A stretch of 64,000 bases of DNA from Gammaproteobacteria bacterium (GTDB lineage Bacteria > Pseudomonadota > Gammaproteobacteria > Pseudomonadales > Pseudohongiellaceae). The stretch spans positions 3,416,501 to 3,480,500 of the forward strand of contig JAWKZW010000001.1 in the NCBI GenBank assembly GCA_041395725.1, in the 5' to 3' direction. Both the position numbers and the translations under genes were made by a program. Numbering within the stretch: position 1 is the stretch's first letter; each line of letters begins with the position of its first letter. Shown in pieces: positions 45,105 through 54,705 of the stretch. The notes under the pieces were generated by a model that searched no databases, was not told where the DNA came from, and saw nothing but the letters and a program-made list of their open reading frames with translations.

Positions 45105-45320
45105 GATAGGGATATCCTTGGTTGCCGTATTGTAGCTGAAGAGCAGTCAGGGGCGAAACGGCGTCGACCGGGCTATTCGGAATCCTGTCGTGAGAGAGGT
45201 GGGAATCTGCGCGGCTTACTGTTTATGGTGCGGGCAATGTTCCATGGTCGTTCCGTTTGCCGGGAGCTCTCCCCGGCCCATTGCTAAAGGAACCGCTGCA
45301 TAGATACTACAATGCTCTGA

Positions 45321-45422
45321 CCTTCAGACGAACCCGCTCCCATTGCCGCCCGCATGTGTCGGCCTGTCAAGGCAGCGCAACGAAGTCCACGGGTTTGTCT
45401 GAAGGCCCCTCCGGGTGGGGCC
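45321..45422 (+). repeat. Inverted repeat and hairpin upstream of argG
   Basis: CCTTCAGACGAACCCG (45321-45336) pairs with CGGGTTTGTCTGAAGG (45390-45405) with a single mismatch that is a G-U pair in RNA. Immediately after, GGCCCC and GGGGCC (45404-45422) form a second stem around TCCGGGT. It could be the 3' end of a small RNA or an extragenic repeat. Confidence 0.5.
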
Positions 45423-45527
45423 TGTCGGGTGCCACTGCGTTGTTGTCGCGCCTGGCAGGGGCGTGCCGTTCCCTTCCCGCGACGCCTGGCATTAGCGCCC
45501 GCTTGCCTCCCGTAGCGCGTGGTGGAA

Positions 45528-45549
45528 ATTAATCAGAAGTTCCTTAAAG
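45528..45549. repeat. 22-bp direct repeat, copy B
   Basis: Identical to the copy at 43401-43422 and in the same orientation, 2.1 kb away. It lies upstream of argG in non-coding sequence. Confidence 0.8.
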
Positions 45550-45593
45550 CCGGCGCCAGGCTGATCGTCAGGCGTCGCATTTCTGGTTTTAGG

Positions 45594-45642
45594 TGCTACA
45601 ATACGCGCCTTTTTCGTCGGGCCGTTTCAGCAGTATGGCCCG
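45594..45642 (+). promoter_or_regulatory. argG promoter and leader hairpin
   Basis: TGCTACAAT at 45594-45602 is an extended -10 element. In the leader, CGGGCC (45618-45623) and GGCCCG (45637-45642) can form a hairpin before the AGGAG ribosome binding site of argG. No ArgR box was recognised. Confidence 0.5.
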
Positions 45643-45671
45643 CGCAGTAGACCTTAAGCAGGAGTCTGAAA

Positions 45672-46880
45672 ATGTCGGAAATTAAGAAAGTCGTGCTGGC
45701 GTATTCCGGCGGTCTGGATACTTCAGTCATAGCCAAGTGGTTGCAGGAGACATACGATTGTGAGGTCGTCACGTTTACTGCAGACCTGGGGCAGGGCGGT
45801 GAAGTGGAACCAGCCCGGGCCAAGGCTGAGGCATTAGGTATCAAAGAGATTTTTATCGAAGATCTGCGAGAGGAGTTCGTCCGCGATTTCGTGTTCCCGA
45901 TGTTCCGTGCCAATGCGCTGTATGAGGGTGAGTACCTGCTGGGCACTTCCATCGCCAGACCCTTGATAGCGAAGCGCCTGGTGGAGATTGCCGAGGAAAC
46001 CGGTGCGGACGCCATCTCCCACGGTGCCACTGGAAAGGGCAATGACCAGGTACGTTTTGAGTTGGGAGCCTATGCGCTGAGCCCGGGAATCCAGGTAATC
46101 GCTCCGTGGCGAGAGTGGGATCTTACCTCCCGGGATACGCTGCTGGCTTATTGTGAACAGCACGGAATCAGCGTGGAAAAGAAACGTGGCACCAAGTCTC
46201 CTTACTCCATGGATGCCAATCTGCTGCACATTTCCTATGAAGGCGACATTCTCGAAGACCCGGGCGCAGAACCGGAAGAGTCCATGTGGTTGTGGACCGT
46301 TGCGCCGGAGTCGGCGCCGGATCAGCCGACCTATATCGAGCTCGAGTACAAGCAAGGCGACATCGTTGCCATCGATGGCGAACAGTTGAGCCCCGCCGCC
46401 GTACTGGAAAAGCTGAATCAGGTCGCTGGTGCCAACGGTATTGGGCGGGCGGACATCGTTGAAAACCGTTACGTCGGGATGAAGTCCCGGGGCTGTTACG
46501 AAACGCCGGGTGGTACCGTGATGCTGAAGGCCCACCGGGCTATCGAGTCCCTGACTCTGGATCGCGAGCTGGCACACTTGAAAGACGAACTGATGCCCCG
46601 TTACGCCGAGCTGGTCTACAACGGATACTGGTGGTCGCCTGAGCGGGAAGCGCTGCAGGCGCTGATCGATTATTCACAGCAGTATGTAAATGGCAAAGTC
46701 AGGTTGAAATTGTACAAGGGCAATACCGTCGTTGTGGGACGGGAGTCCTCTGACTCGTTATTTGACGAGGCGGTCGCCACCTTTGAGGACGACGCCGGGG
46801 CTTACGACCAGAAGGACGCCGAAGGATTCATCAAGCTGAATTCTTTGCGACTGAGGATTGCCGCCAAAAAAGGGCGGTAA
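45672..46880 (+). CDS. argG: Argininosuccinate synthase
   Basis: ArgG joins citrulline and aspartate using ATP. The 402-residue protein is the short, widespread type. The ATP pyrophosphatase loop [34 protein letters not shown] and [19 protein letters not shown] are intact. AGGAG lies 8 bases before the ATG. It converges with nth, 31 bp apart. Confidence 0.97.
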   Translation: MSEIKKVVLAYSGGLDTSVIAKWLQETYDCEVVTFTADLGQGGEVEPARAKAEALGIKEIFIEDLREEFVRDFVFPMFRANALYEGEYLLGTSIARPLIAKRLVEIAEETGADAISHGATGKGNDQVRFELGAYALSPGIQVIAPWREWDLTSRDTLLAYCEQHGISVEKKRGTKSPYSMDANLLHISYEGDILEDPGAEPEESMWLWTVAPESAPDQPTYIELEYKQGDIVAIDGEQLSPAAVLEKLNQVAGANGIGRADIVENRYVGMKSRGCYETPGGTVMLKAHRAIESLTLDRELAHLKDELMPRYAELVYNGYWWSPEREALQALIDYSQQYVNGKVRLKLYKGNTVVVGRESSDSLFDEAVATFEDDAGAYDQKDAEGFIKLNSLRLRIAAKKGR

Positions 46881-46911
46881 AGAAAGTCTATGAGGCTCTG
46901 GGTTATTCCGG

Positions 46912-47544
46912 CTACCGGGTTTTCTTTTTAAACTCACAAAGGTCGTTTATGGCGCATGCTATGCAGTCTGGCTTGCGCGCAGTACACACATAGCGGCCAT
47001 GCAGAATAAGCCAGTGATGAGCATCCAGCAGATACTCCGCTGGCACCACGCGCATCAGTCTTTTTTCCACCTCGAGAACTGTCTTGCCAGGCGCGATACC
47101 GGTCCGGTTGGAGACCCGGAAGATATGGGTGTCGACCGCGACAGTTGCTTCCCGGAAGGCTGTGTTCAGCACCACATTGGCGGTTTTTCGCCCAACTCCA
47201 GGCAGTGCTTCCAGCTCTTTTCTGGTGGCTGGTACCTCTGAGTTGTGATGCTCGATCAGAGCCTGGCAGGTCTTAATGACATTGGCGGCCTTGGTGTTGA
47301 AAAGCCCAATGCTTTTAATGTGCTGTTTGACGCCGTCTACGCCAAGCTTGAGCATCGCCTCAGGGGTGCTGCCCACTGTGAAGAGACTCGCGGTTGCCTT
47401 GTTGACGCTGACATCTGTCGCCTGTGCTGACAGGATAACGGCGATCAACAGCTCAAAATTTGAGTTGTAATTGAGCTCCGTAGTCGGCGCCGGATTTGCC
47501 AGGCGCAGACGCTCAAAGATTTCCGTACGCTTGGCCTTGTTCAT
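46912..47544 (-). CDS. nth: Endonuclease III
   Basis: Nth removes oxidised pyrimidines and nicks the strand. From the ATG at 47544 it has 210 residues, the size of the E. coli enzyme. It shows the helix-hairpin-helix ELEALPGVGRKTANVVL with the catalytic Lys, the catalytic Asp in VAVDTHIFRVSNR, and the [4Fe-4S] pattern Cys-x6-Cys-x2-Cys-x5-Cys at the C-terminus. The longer frame to 47622 adds a non-conserved segment. It lies downstream of the RnfB-like gene, an arrangement seen in other Gammaproteobacteria. Confidence 0.96.
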   Translation of the reverse strand: MNKAKRTEIFERLRLANPAPTTELNYNSNFELLIAVILSAQATDVSVNKATASLFTVGSTPEAMLKLGVDGVKQHIKSIGLFNTKAANVIKTCQALIEHHNSEVPATRKELEALPGVGRKTANVVLNTAFREATVAVDTHIFRVSNRTGIAPGKTVLEVEKRLMRVVPAEYLLDAHHWLILHGRYVCTARKPDCIACAINDLCEFKKKTR

Positions 47545-47701
47545 CTGCAGGTTGTCCTGTTGACCAGGCCGAAAAACCAGATTGATGCAAGGGTGCCTGT
47601 CAGCCAACACCCAGCTGCCCATAGCATCAAATAGCCAGCGTACCGGTCCACAGTCTGCTGTACTGGGACCTGGGCGCGCAATTCAATCGGTCGGGGCGAG
47701 T

Positions 47702-48421
47702 TCACCGATCTTCCTCAGTGCTGGTTTCAGAACCTACGGTAAAAAATGGTTTTTGCAGCTGTTTGCGCTGTTTGACGCGGGCAACTGCAGCGGCGATTTC
47801 CTGTCTGGCCTGGTTCCTGGAAAAGGCCTGTAAGCCGGCATCGGCAACCTCGGGATTTTCCGGGCGGGCCACCGAGCGCCGTCTCGATCCGCGCCGCATC
47901 GCAGTGTCTCTGGCGAGGCGTTGCCTGCGTGATTCAAAACGTTTCTTGCGGTAGTCACTTAGCTGCCGTAGCTGCCAGTCTGTTTGCTCCTGACCTGCTG
48001 CAGGCAACATGTCAATGCAATCTACCGGGCAGGGGTCGACACAAAGATCACAACCGGTGCATTCGCGCGTTATTACAGTATGCATCAGTTTAGGCGCCCC
48101 GAGGATGGCATCTACTGGACAGGCCTGGATACATTTTGTGCAGCCTATACATTCAGTCTCTCTGATGAAGGCCACGCGAGGTGGTGAATGGGTACCATGG
48201 GCCGGGTCCAGCACGGTAACTGGCTGAGCCATCAGGTCGGCGAGCAGGCGGATGGTTCGTTCGCCGCCGGGAGGGCATTTGTTAATGGGTTCTCCATCGG
48301 CTATTGCTTTGGCATAAGGTGCGCAGCCGGAAAATCCGCACTTCCCGCACTGGGTCTGCGGCAGCAAACGGTTGATCTGCTCAACCAGGTCCAGTTGCGG
48401 GCGGTGTGAATCGTAGTTCAT
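47702..48421 (-). CDS. RnfB-like Fe-S protein, stand-alone
   Basis: The 239-residue protein starts (ATG at 48421) directly with [20 protein letters not shown], the Fe-S domain of RnfB with its CGKCGFSGC motif. Two ferredoxin clusters follow ([18 protein letters not shown] and [18 protein letters not shown]). The N-terminal membrane helix of true RnfB is missing, and the basic C-terminal extension (RRKSV-type, [12 protein letters not shown]) is unusual. No rnfACDGE genes are present, so it is not part of a local Rnf complex. Its electron partner is unknown. Confidence 0.88.
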   Translation of the reverse strand: MNYDSHRPQLDLVEQINRLLPQTQCGKCGFSGCAPYAKAIADGEPINKCPPGGERTIRLLADLMAQPVTVLDPAHGTHSPPRVAFIRETECIGCTKCIQACPVDAILGAPKLMHTVITRECTGCDLCVDPCPVDCIDMLPAAGQEQTDWQLRQLSDYRKKRFESRRQRLARDTAMRRGSRRRSVARPENPEVADAGLQAFSRNQARQEIAAAVARVKQRKQLQKPFFTVGSETSTEEDR

Positions 48422-48426
48422 AAGTT

Positions 48427-48696
48427 TTAGTAGCCGCCAGCCAGAGTAACCAGCGGCAGGTTCGATGCTGCCCGACTGGCTGTCAGTAACGCGATGCACA
48501 GGTCCCGAAAAGGCTGAGCTGGACCTCTAAAAAACAGTCTTGTGTGCAGGGTGGCAAGGGTTCGCCATAATGATGCAATACCGGGAATCCTAAGGATGGC
48601 AAGCCCGGGCGTACCAAGCAGCATCCTGCCGGTCTGAAAGGCAAACAACGCAGCTAGCAGGGTGTTGGCAAATTTTCTGGCTGAAGATACGGTCAT
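48427..48696 (-). CDS. Possible small hydrophobic protein
   Basis: An 89-codon frame on the same strand as the RnfB-like gene, ending five bases before its ATG. The product is hydrophobic and basic ([19 protein letters not shown]). The tight spacing suggests translational coupling, but the ribosome binding site is weak and I recognise no family. Could be a chance frame. Confidence 0.3.
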   Translation of the reverse strand: MTVSSARKFANTLLAALFAFQTGRMLLGTPGLAILRIPGIASLWRTLATLHTRLFFRGPAQPFRDLCIALLTASRAASNLPLVTLAGGY

Positions 48697-48789
48697 TCCG
48701 TGAAGGTTCGGTTCGTTTGAACGGCGGGCTGTATTCTAGCACGAGGCCCACGTTGCGGCCTGGTCGAGAGAGTAAGGCCGCAGGGAATG

Positions 48790-50322
48790 TCAGCAGTACT
48801 GCCCGCAGTTGTCGTCAGGCAGACCCGCCGAACGTGCGGCAGGGATCCGATAACGTGCCAGAATTTCCGCTTCGGTACGCAACGCCTCTTCGTGGTTGAT
48901 GACCATCTGGTAACCGTTGGCGTTGGAAAAAGTCACGTGCTCTCGTTGGTTGTTGTCAAGTAGTTGGACAAAATGCTGAAAGTCCTTTACCGGCTCGCCG
49001 TTTATGGAGTCGACGATCCAGTTGCGCCAGTCGTGATAGCCAAGATTCACATCGGCCGCCAATACCTGCAACGCTACGACCACTTCACGGCGCTGGGGAG
49101 AACTCCACTCGTTCCGCGCCTGAAGCAGATTGACCGGTGCGGTGCGGGCCCAGTCAGAGCCCCAGCGACGGATCAGGTTCATGTTCAGCGGCACGAACAG
49201 TATGCCACCGTAGATGTAATACTCAGGCACCCGGTCGTATTGCTGACCTGCCACCAGACTGTAGCTCTCCAGCGCTTCCCTGGCCTTGACTGAAACGGTC
49301 AGAAGTTCGCCGTCCCTGACGTAGGTAAGGCTGATCGGCTCACCCACATGGGCAAGATCGATGGCGTGTTTGTAATCCGTGCGGGAGTCGTCATTGATAC
49401 TAATGCTGCCGTCATCTGCTACATCATAGCCATTGATGTTCAGAATCACATCGTCGGTCCGTAATACGCCGTCTACCGGTGACTCTTCAAATACCTTGAT
49501 AACCAGCACTCCACTTTCTCCCGGTTTCAGACCGCGGGCTCGTTTGGCCGCCGGGCTGTCGAGGGTCTGGGTGCGGAAGCCAAGGTCCGGAAAGCCGTCG
49601 TTGCGACCATCCTGGCTGTCTTTCAACACATGGGAGATGACACTGGGCGGGACAAAATAACCCAGGTTCTCTGCCCGGCCACCGGCATTGGCCTGCATTA
49701 CCACGCCTACGATCTGACCATCTTTAATAACCGGGCCACCGCTGTTGCCGGGGTTGATGGCAGCGTCGATCTGCCCGGCCAGCAGGTAGGTGCCAGCGTG
49801 GGCGTAGCGCTGATGTTCCACGCGCGACAGCACGCCCTCAGTCACGCTGAGAGTCTTGCCGCCGATAGGATAACCGAACACCGACACAGCCTCTCTTATG
49901 CGGGGCAGGCTGCCCACCGAGAGCGCCTGCAGATCACTGAAAAAACTCTGGTCGGAAACTGTGATCAGTGCCAGGTCGGCCTCGTGGGATACGAACACCA
50001 CTTCTGCCTGGTAGCGCTCCGGATCGTTGTGCTTCTGCGCCTGGATGAAACTCGCATTGGCGACCACGTGAGCATTGGTGAGTATCAGGTTACCCTCGAT
50101 TACTGTGCCGGAGCCGCTGCCCTGGCTCGGGGTCAGTAGCCGCCACGGCGTAAAATAATCAGGCTCCGCCGCAGTGGTATAGATCTTAACGACTGAATCT
50201 TCAATCGCACTGATTTCGGTTTCCTGGGCGGTGGCCAGTAAAGGCGCGGCCAGCAGGCATATTCCGAACAGGGTTGACCAGGCAGCGTAGTAACGTGAAA
50301 GCATCGGTATCTGAAATTCCAT
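48790..50322 (-). CDS. Periplasmic trypsin-like serine protease with PDZ domains (S1C-like)
   Basis: From 50322 the protein has 510 residues with a signal peptide (about residues 14-33, ending LLATAQ). The trypsin-like triad is visible: His in LTNAHVVAN, Asp in HEADLALITV and Ser in INPGNSGGPVIKDGQ. A PDZ-like region follows (GVLVIKVFEESPVDGVLRTD, then INGYDVADDG), and a second less clear one near residues 350-470. It resembles Deg/HtrA-type and plant DEG9-like proteases with divergent PDZ domains. It may handle envelope stress. The start could also be at 50304. Confidence 0.85.
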   Translation of the reverse strand: MEFQIPMLSRYYAAWSTLFGICLLAAPLLATAQETEISAIEDSVVKIYTTAAEPDYFTPWRLLTPSQGSGSGTVIEGNLILTNAHVVANASFIQAQKHNDPERYQAEVVFVSHEADLALITVSDQSFFSDLQALSVGSLPRIREAVSVFGYPIGGKTLSVTEGVLSRVEHQRYAHAGTYLLAGQIDAAINPGNSGGPVIKDGQIVGVVMQANAGGRAENLGYFVPPSVISHVLKDSQDGRNDGFPDLGFRTQTLDSPAAKRARGLKPGESGVLVIKVFEESPVDGVLRTDDVILNINGYDVADDGSISINDDSRTDYKHAIDLAHVGEPISLTYVRDGELLTVSVKAREALESYSLVAGQQYDRVPEYYIYGGILFVPLNMNLIRRWGSDWARTAPVNLLQARNEWSSPQRREVVVALQVLAADVNLGYHDWRNWIVDSINGEPVKDFQHFVQLLDNNQREHVTFSNANGYQMVINHEEALRTEAEILARYRIPAARSAGLPDDNCGQYC

Positions 50323-50463
50323 TCTGGTGGTCTTCAAAGGCCCTAGGTAGGGACCAGTGCCCCGGCAGGGCACTGACAACTGTTTGCGGAGCGAAGCGCC
50401 AAGCTTATTACGTTCGGTGCACGCTGGCCAGTTCAGAACAGTCGAACCGACGAATGCGGGCGC

Positions 50464-52512
50464 TCAGGTCACCCGCATGCCGGGCTGGGCTCCCGAATCC
50501 GGTTCAAGCAGCCAGATATCCTTGCCACCGGGGCCTGCGGCAAGGACCATGCCTTCCGACAAGCCGAATTTCATCTTGCGTGGTTTCAGGTTGGCCACCA
50601 TCACCGTCAGACGCCCGACCAGTTGAGCCGGGTCATAAGCGGATTTGATGCCGGAAAAGACGGTTCGAGTGAGAGGCTGACCCTTGTCATCGATGCCCAG
50701 GTCAAGCTCCAGTCTCAACAGTTTGTCCGCGCCCTTTACGTGTTCAGCGCCAGTTATTCGAGCAATTCGCAGATCAACTTTGAAAAAGTCATCGATCTCG
50801 ATTTCAGATTCCAGGGCTGGCCCCGATGCCTGGCTGGCCGGTTTGCTGGACTCGACTTCGCGCTGTCCAACTTCCACCCGTGTGGCTTCGATAACGGCCT
50901 GCACTTTCTCCATTTCTACCCGCTGCAGCAGCGGTTCAAATCGGTTGACAGTCGTTCCTTTCAGGGCGGTATCGGCATCCTGCCAACGAAGGCTCTCCAC
51001 ACCCAGGAAGGCTTCGGCCTTGCAGGCCAGAACCGGCAGGACCGGTTTCAGGTAAATAACCAGCAGCCGGAAAAGGTTAATTCCCATGCTGCAGATAGCC
51101 TGAACGCGCAGATCCTGGGGGTCTGCTTTGGCAAGCACCCAGGGTTGCTGATCGTTGATGTACTGATTGGCGCGATCTGCAAGCGCCATGATTTCCCGCA
51201 TGGCTTTACTGTATTCGCGTTTTTCATACAGCGTGGCAATGGTGTCACTGGCTGCCTGAAACTCGGCAAGCAGCTGGGGTTCGCTGTGCTGGTCCGCCAG
51301 TTGCCCGGAAAAACCCCGGTTGATAAACCCGGCACAGCGACTGGCTATGTTGACCACTTTGCCCACCAGGTCTGAGTTCACCCGCTGAACAAAATCTTCC
51401 AGATTGAGATCCAGGTCGTCGACGCCGTCCGACATCTTGGCCACCAGATAGTAGCGCAGGTACTCTGGGTCCAGGTGATCAAGATAGGTTCTGGCGTTAA
51501 TGAAGGTGCCGCGGGACTTGGACATTTTCTTGCCATCCACGGTCAGAAAGCCGTGAACATAGACAGCGGTCGGAGTTCTGAAACCGGCACTTTGAAGCAT
51601 TGAGGGCCAGAACAGGGTATGAAAATTGACGATGTCCTTGCCGATAAAATGGTACAGTTCGGCCTCGCTGTTCTTGTTCCAGTACGCATCGAAGTCGTGA
51701 CCGGACCGTGCGCAAAGATTCTTAAAGCTGGCCATGTAGCCGATGGGCGCGTCCACCCAGACATAAAAATATTTGCCGGGGTGGCCCGGAATCTCGAAGC
51801 CGAAGTAGGGTGCGTCCCGGCTGATGTCCCACTCCTGCAAGCCGCTGTCCAGCCATTCCGCCAGTTTATTGGCCACCTGGGGTTGCAGTGCGCCGCTGCG
51901 GGTCCAGGTTTTCAGAAACTCAGTAAAGGCCGGCAGGGTGAAAAACAGGTGCTCGGATTCTTTCTCTACAGGCGCCGCCCCGGAAATTGTTGAGCGGGGT
52001 TCGATCAGCTCGGTGGGGCTGTAGGTCGAACCGCACACCTCACAGTTATCGCCATACTGATCCTCCGCCTTGCACTTGGGACAGGCGCCCTTGATGAAGC
52101 GATCTGCCAGGAACATCTGCTTTTCCGGGTCGAACAACTGGGTAATCTTGCGCCGGCTTATGTGGCCGTTGGCATCCAGTCGTGCGAAGATCGTTTCGGC
52201 GAATTCACGATTCTCTTCAGAGTGAGTAGTGTAGTAGTTGTCGAAGCCGATATGAAAGCCGGCGAAATCCTCCTGGTGGGCCTGGTTGATTCGCGCTATG
52301 TGCTCCTCTGGCGTGATGCCCTGGGCTTCAGCGCTCAGCATGATCGCGGTTCCGTGCGCGTCATCGGCGCATACGTAAACGCAGTCGTGGCCGCGCATTT
52401 TCTGCAGTCGGACCCAGACATCCGTCTGAATCACTTCCATCAGATGGCCAAGGTGAATGCCCGAGTTGGCGTAGGGAAGAGCGCTGGTGACTAGAATTTT
52501 TCTGTTTGACAC
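50464..52512 (-). CDS. metG: Methionyl-tRNA synthetase
   Basis: The 682-residue enzyme starts with GTG at 52512, which has AAGGA 7 bases upstream; the frame to 52575 adds non-conserved residues. It shows [17 protein letters not shown] (HIGH motif), zinc cysteines [26 protein letters not shown], and the C-terminal tRNA-binding domain ([20 protein letters not shown]). It is the dimeric MetRS type. It is divergent from dcd, with no apbC/mrp gene next to it. Confidence 0.97.
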   Translation of the reverse strand: MSNRKILVTSALPYANSGIHLGHLMEVIQTDVWVRLQKMRGHDCVYVCADDAHGTAIMLSAEAQGITPEEHIARINQAHQEDFAGFHIGFDNYYTTHSEENREFAETIFARLDANGHISRRKITQLFDPEKQMFLADRFIKGACPKCKAEDQYGDNCEVCGSTYSPTELIEPRSTISGAAPVEKESEHLFFTLPAFTEFLKTWTRSGALQPQVANKLAEWLDSGLQEWDISRDAPYFGFEIPGHPGKYFYVWVDAPIGYMASFKNLCARSGHDFDAYWNKNSEAELYHFIGKDIVNFHTLFWPSMLQSAGFRTPTAVYVHGFLTVDGKKMSKSRGTFINARTYLDHLDPEYLRYYLVAKMSDGVDDLDLNLEDFVQRVNSDLVGKVVNIASRCAGFINRGFSGQLADQHSEPQLLAEFQAASDTIATLYEKREYSKAMREIMALADRANQYINDQQPWVLAKADPQDLRVQAICSMGINLFRLLVIYLKPVLPVLACKAEAFLGVESLRWQDADTALKGTTVNRFEPLLQRVEMEKVQAVIEATRVEVGQREVESSKPASQASGPALESEIEIDDFFKVDLRIARITGAEHVKGADKLLRLELDLGIDDKGQPLTRTVFSGIKSAYDPAQLVGRLTVMVANLKPRKMKFGLSEGMVLAAGPGGKDIWLLEPDSGAQPGMRVT

Positions 52513-52730
52513 GGTGGATTCCTTGCAGAACCTTGCAGAAACGGTGAGTAAGACCCGGTATATACAGGGGCGCAACGGCAGGCGATGATACTTTAGATGG
52601 GCGCTGAATTCAGCATGTTTTCAGTGGTAAATGGCTGGACGGCGGAATATTATCCCTGCCGGAGTTTGCTTAGTGCAGCGAAACACAATTGCCTTTATTA
52701 TGCGCGTTTTCGAATTAAGGACTGGCACCC

Positions 52731-53300
52731 ATGACAATTAAATCAGACCGGTGGATACGGCAAATGGCTCGTGAGAAGGGCATGATCGAACCCTTCGCGG
52801 AGCAGCAGGTGCGCGGAGCGGACGGTGCTCGGGTTATTTCCTACGGCACCTCGAGCTATGGGTACGATGTGCGCTGTGCCAGTGAATTCAAAATTTTCAC
52901 CAATGTGCATACGCCGAATGTGGTAGACCCGAAAAATTTCGATGAGACCAGTTTCGTCGCAATTGATGAGCAGGTTTGTGTCATCCCCCCGAATTCATTT
53001 GCGCTGGCCCGGACTGTAGAATATTTCCGCATCCCTTCTGATGTGCTTACGGTTTGCCTGGGCAAATCCACCTACGCCCGTTGCGGAATAATCGTCAACG
53101 TGACCCCACTGGAGCCCGAGTGGGAGGGGCATGTGACCCTCGAGTTCTCCAATACCACGCCTCTGCCGGCCAAAATATATGCCAATGAAGGCGTTGCGCA
53201 GATGCTGTTTTTTCAATCAGACGAGCAGTGTGAGACGACTTACCGTCAACGTGGTGGGAAGTACATGGGGCAGACCGGCGTCACTCCCCCCAAGGCCTGA
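52731..53300 (+). CDS. dcd: dCTP deaminase
   Basis: Dcd converts dCTP to dUTP for dTTP synthesis. The 189-residue protein has [20 protein letters not shown], the central [17 protein letters not shown] and [20 protein letters not shown], and the C-terminal [24 protein letters not shown] stands 9 bases before the ATG. It is divergent from metG. Confidence 0.97.
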   Translation: MTIKSDRWIRQMAREKGMIEPFAEQQVRGADGARVISYGTSSYGYDVRCASEFKIFTNVHTPNVVDPKNFDETSFVAIDEQVCVIPPNSFALARTVEYFRIPSDVLTVCLGKSTYARCGIIVNVTPLEPEWEGHVTLEFSNTTPLPAKIYANEGVAQMLFFQSDEQCETTYRQRGGKYMGQTGVTPPKA

Positions 53301-53819
53301 TCCGAACGCCTGAACCACGCGCGCCGTTCATCTGACGTTAGTGACGGGGTTTTGTCACTCCAGCGTGGTAAAAATGGCGCCCACTCCTGAAACCGCCATA
53401 AAACCGTCTTCCCCAGGCGGCTGGTCGGTGTTGAAAGCACCCCTCAAATTTTGGCAGCTACTCCAGAAGCCCCTGTTTACAAGGCGTTCAGGAAATTTCA
53501 CGAATAAAATTCAGGCCTGGAACGGATATTGCATACCACGTACAGGATTGTGTTTTTTGCGGGTCTGCCTGCTTTCCTGATCCGGATGTTTCTGGCCAGG
53601 AGCGCCAGAAGTCAAGAGCCTGGAGCCGGGTAAAAAGCCTCTGTTTCCTGAAGCTACTTGTTGTGTCGACACGAAGCCGGACAAGTTTAGGAAATCCTGC
53701 CAAGGTCCATGGCCAGGCCGCGAAAACATACACGGGGAATTGCGCATCCAGAAACGCGCCTGAACGGGCAGGCATGGAATTGCGCAGACAGAAACGCAAT
53801 AACAACAGGAATTTTGCTG
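53301..53819. other. dcd-fliA spacer
   Basis: This 519-bp gap carries a pair of 22-bp direct repeats (GGAATTGCGCATCCAGAAAC plus GC at 53736-53757 and a version with two changes at 53776-53797), period 40 bp, just before fliA. I see no gene. A weak upstream frame into fliA from 53709 runs through the repeats. Confidence 0.5.
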
Positions 53820-54575
53820 ATGACCGCCGCAAGAGAGACATCTGTCTACAAAAAAGTCGAGGCGCCGAAAGCTAGTAATACTTCCCACCAGAATCTGAAT
53901 GAAGTCGTGGACCGCTATGCGCCACTGGTGAAGCGCATCGCCCACCACCTGTTGCTGAGGATGCCGGCCAGCGTCCAGGTCGATGACCTGATTCAGTCAG
54001 GCATGATCGGCCTGATTGAAGCGGCCCGCAAGTACGATGTCTCGAAGGGGGCCAGTTTCGAGACTTACGCCGGGATCCGCATTCGGGGCTCGATGTTGGA
54101 CGAGGTCAGGAAGGGAGATTGGGCGCCACGTTCGGTACACCGTAAATCCCGTAAGGTGACCGAAGCTATCAAGACGGTAGAAGCGCGCACTGGTAAAGAT
54201 GCGAAAGACAAGGAAATTGCGGCTGAGCTGGATATTACGCTCAACGAATATTACACGATCCTGCAAGACGCCACCGGCAGTCGTCTGTTCAGTTTTGATG
54301 ACATCATGGAGGGGGATGATTCGGCTATCGAAGCTGCGGCCGGTGAACTGCCCGGACCCTGCGACGGCTTGCAGCGCCTGACATTTCGTGAGCACCTGGC
54401 GGCAGCAATTGACAATCTGCCGGATCGGGAGAAGCTGGTACTTTCCCTGTATTACGACGAAGAGCTCAACCTGAAGGAGATTGGCGAAGTAATCGGTGTC
54501 AGCGAATCCCGGGTCAGTCAGATCCATAGCCAGGCGGCTCTGCGCCTGCGGTCCAGGCTGGTTGACTGGAGATAG
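53820..54575 (+). CDS. fliA: Flagellar/alternative sigma factor sigma-28
   Basis: FliA directs RNA polymerase to flagellar late promoters. From the ATG at 53820 it has 251 residues, typical for FliA; AACAGGA is 9 bases upstream. It shows region 2 (VDRYAPLVKRIAHHLLLRMP, DDLIQSGMIGLIEAARKYD, FETYAGIRIRGSMLDEVRKG), region 3 and the region 4 helix-turn-helix (NLKEIGEVIGVSESRVSQIH). No flhF, fleN, che or mot gene adjoins it, unlike in Pseudomonas; ccmA follows 130 bp downstream. The identity as FliA is firm, its regulon is not. Confidence 0.92.
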   Translation: MTAARETSVYKKVEAPKASNTSHQNLNEVVDRYAPLVKRIAHHLLLRMPASVQVDDLIQSGMIGLIEAARKYDVSKGASFETYAGIRIRGSMLDEVRKGDWAPRSVHRKSRKVTEAIKTVEARTGKDAKDKEIAAELDITLNEYYTILQDATGSRLFSFDDIMEGDDSAIEAAAGELPGPCDGLQRLTFREHLAAAIDNLPDREKLVLSLYYDEELNLKEIGEVIGVSESRVSQIHSQAALRLRSRLVDWR

Positions 54576-54663
54576 GCGAGGCGCGTCAGCGCAGCCGCTC
54601 TGAATACAGACTTTCCGCAAGGCGCTACCGGTTACAGATAGAGCAGGTCCGCGCTAACTTGGT

Positions 54664-54669
54664 TATAAT
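54664..54669 (+). promoter_or_regulatory. -10 box upstream of ccmA
   Basis: TATAAT lies 36 bp before the ccmA ATG and after fliA, suggesting that the ccm operon has its own promoter. No good -35 is spaced 16-18 bp upstream. Confidence 0.4.
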
Positions 54670-54705
54670 CCGCGCCCAAGCCAGCCTATTGGACCCGCCA
54701 GTCAC

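Larger units (their letters stand above)
45105..45671. other. pyrC-argG divergent spacer
   Basis: This 567-bp gap carries an inverted repeat region at 45321-45422, copy B of the 22-bp repeat, and the argG promoter and leader. No gene is supported; the long plus-strand frame at 44928-45287 is mostly antisense to pyrC. Confidence 0.6.

Noticed and set aside
45834..46577. 247-codon minus frame inside argG
   Set aside because: Complementary to a fully conserved argG; a shadow of its codon bias.
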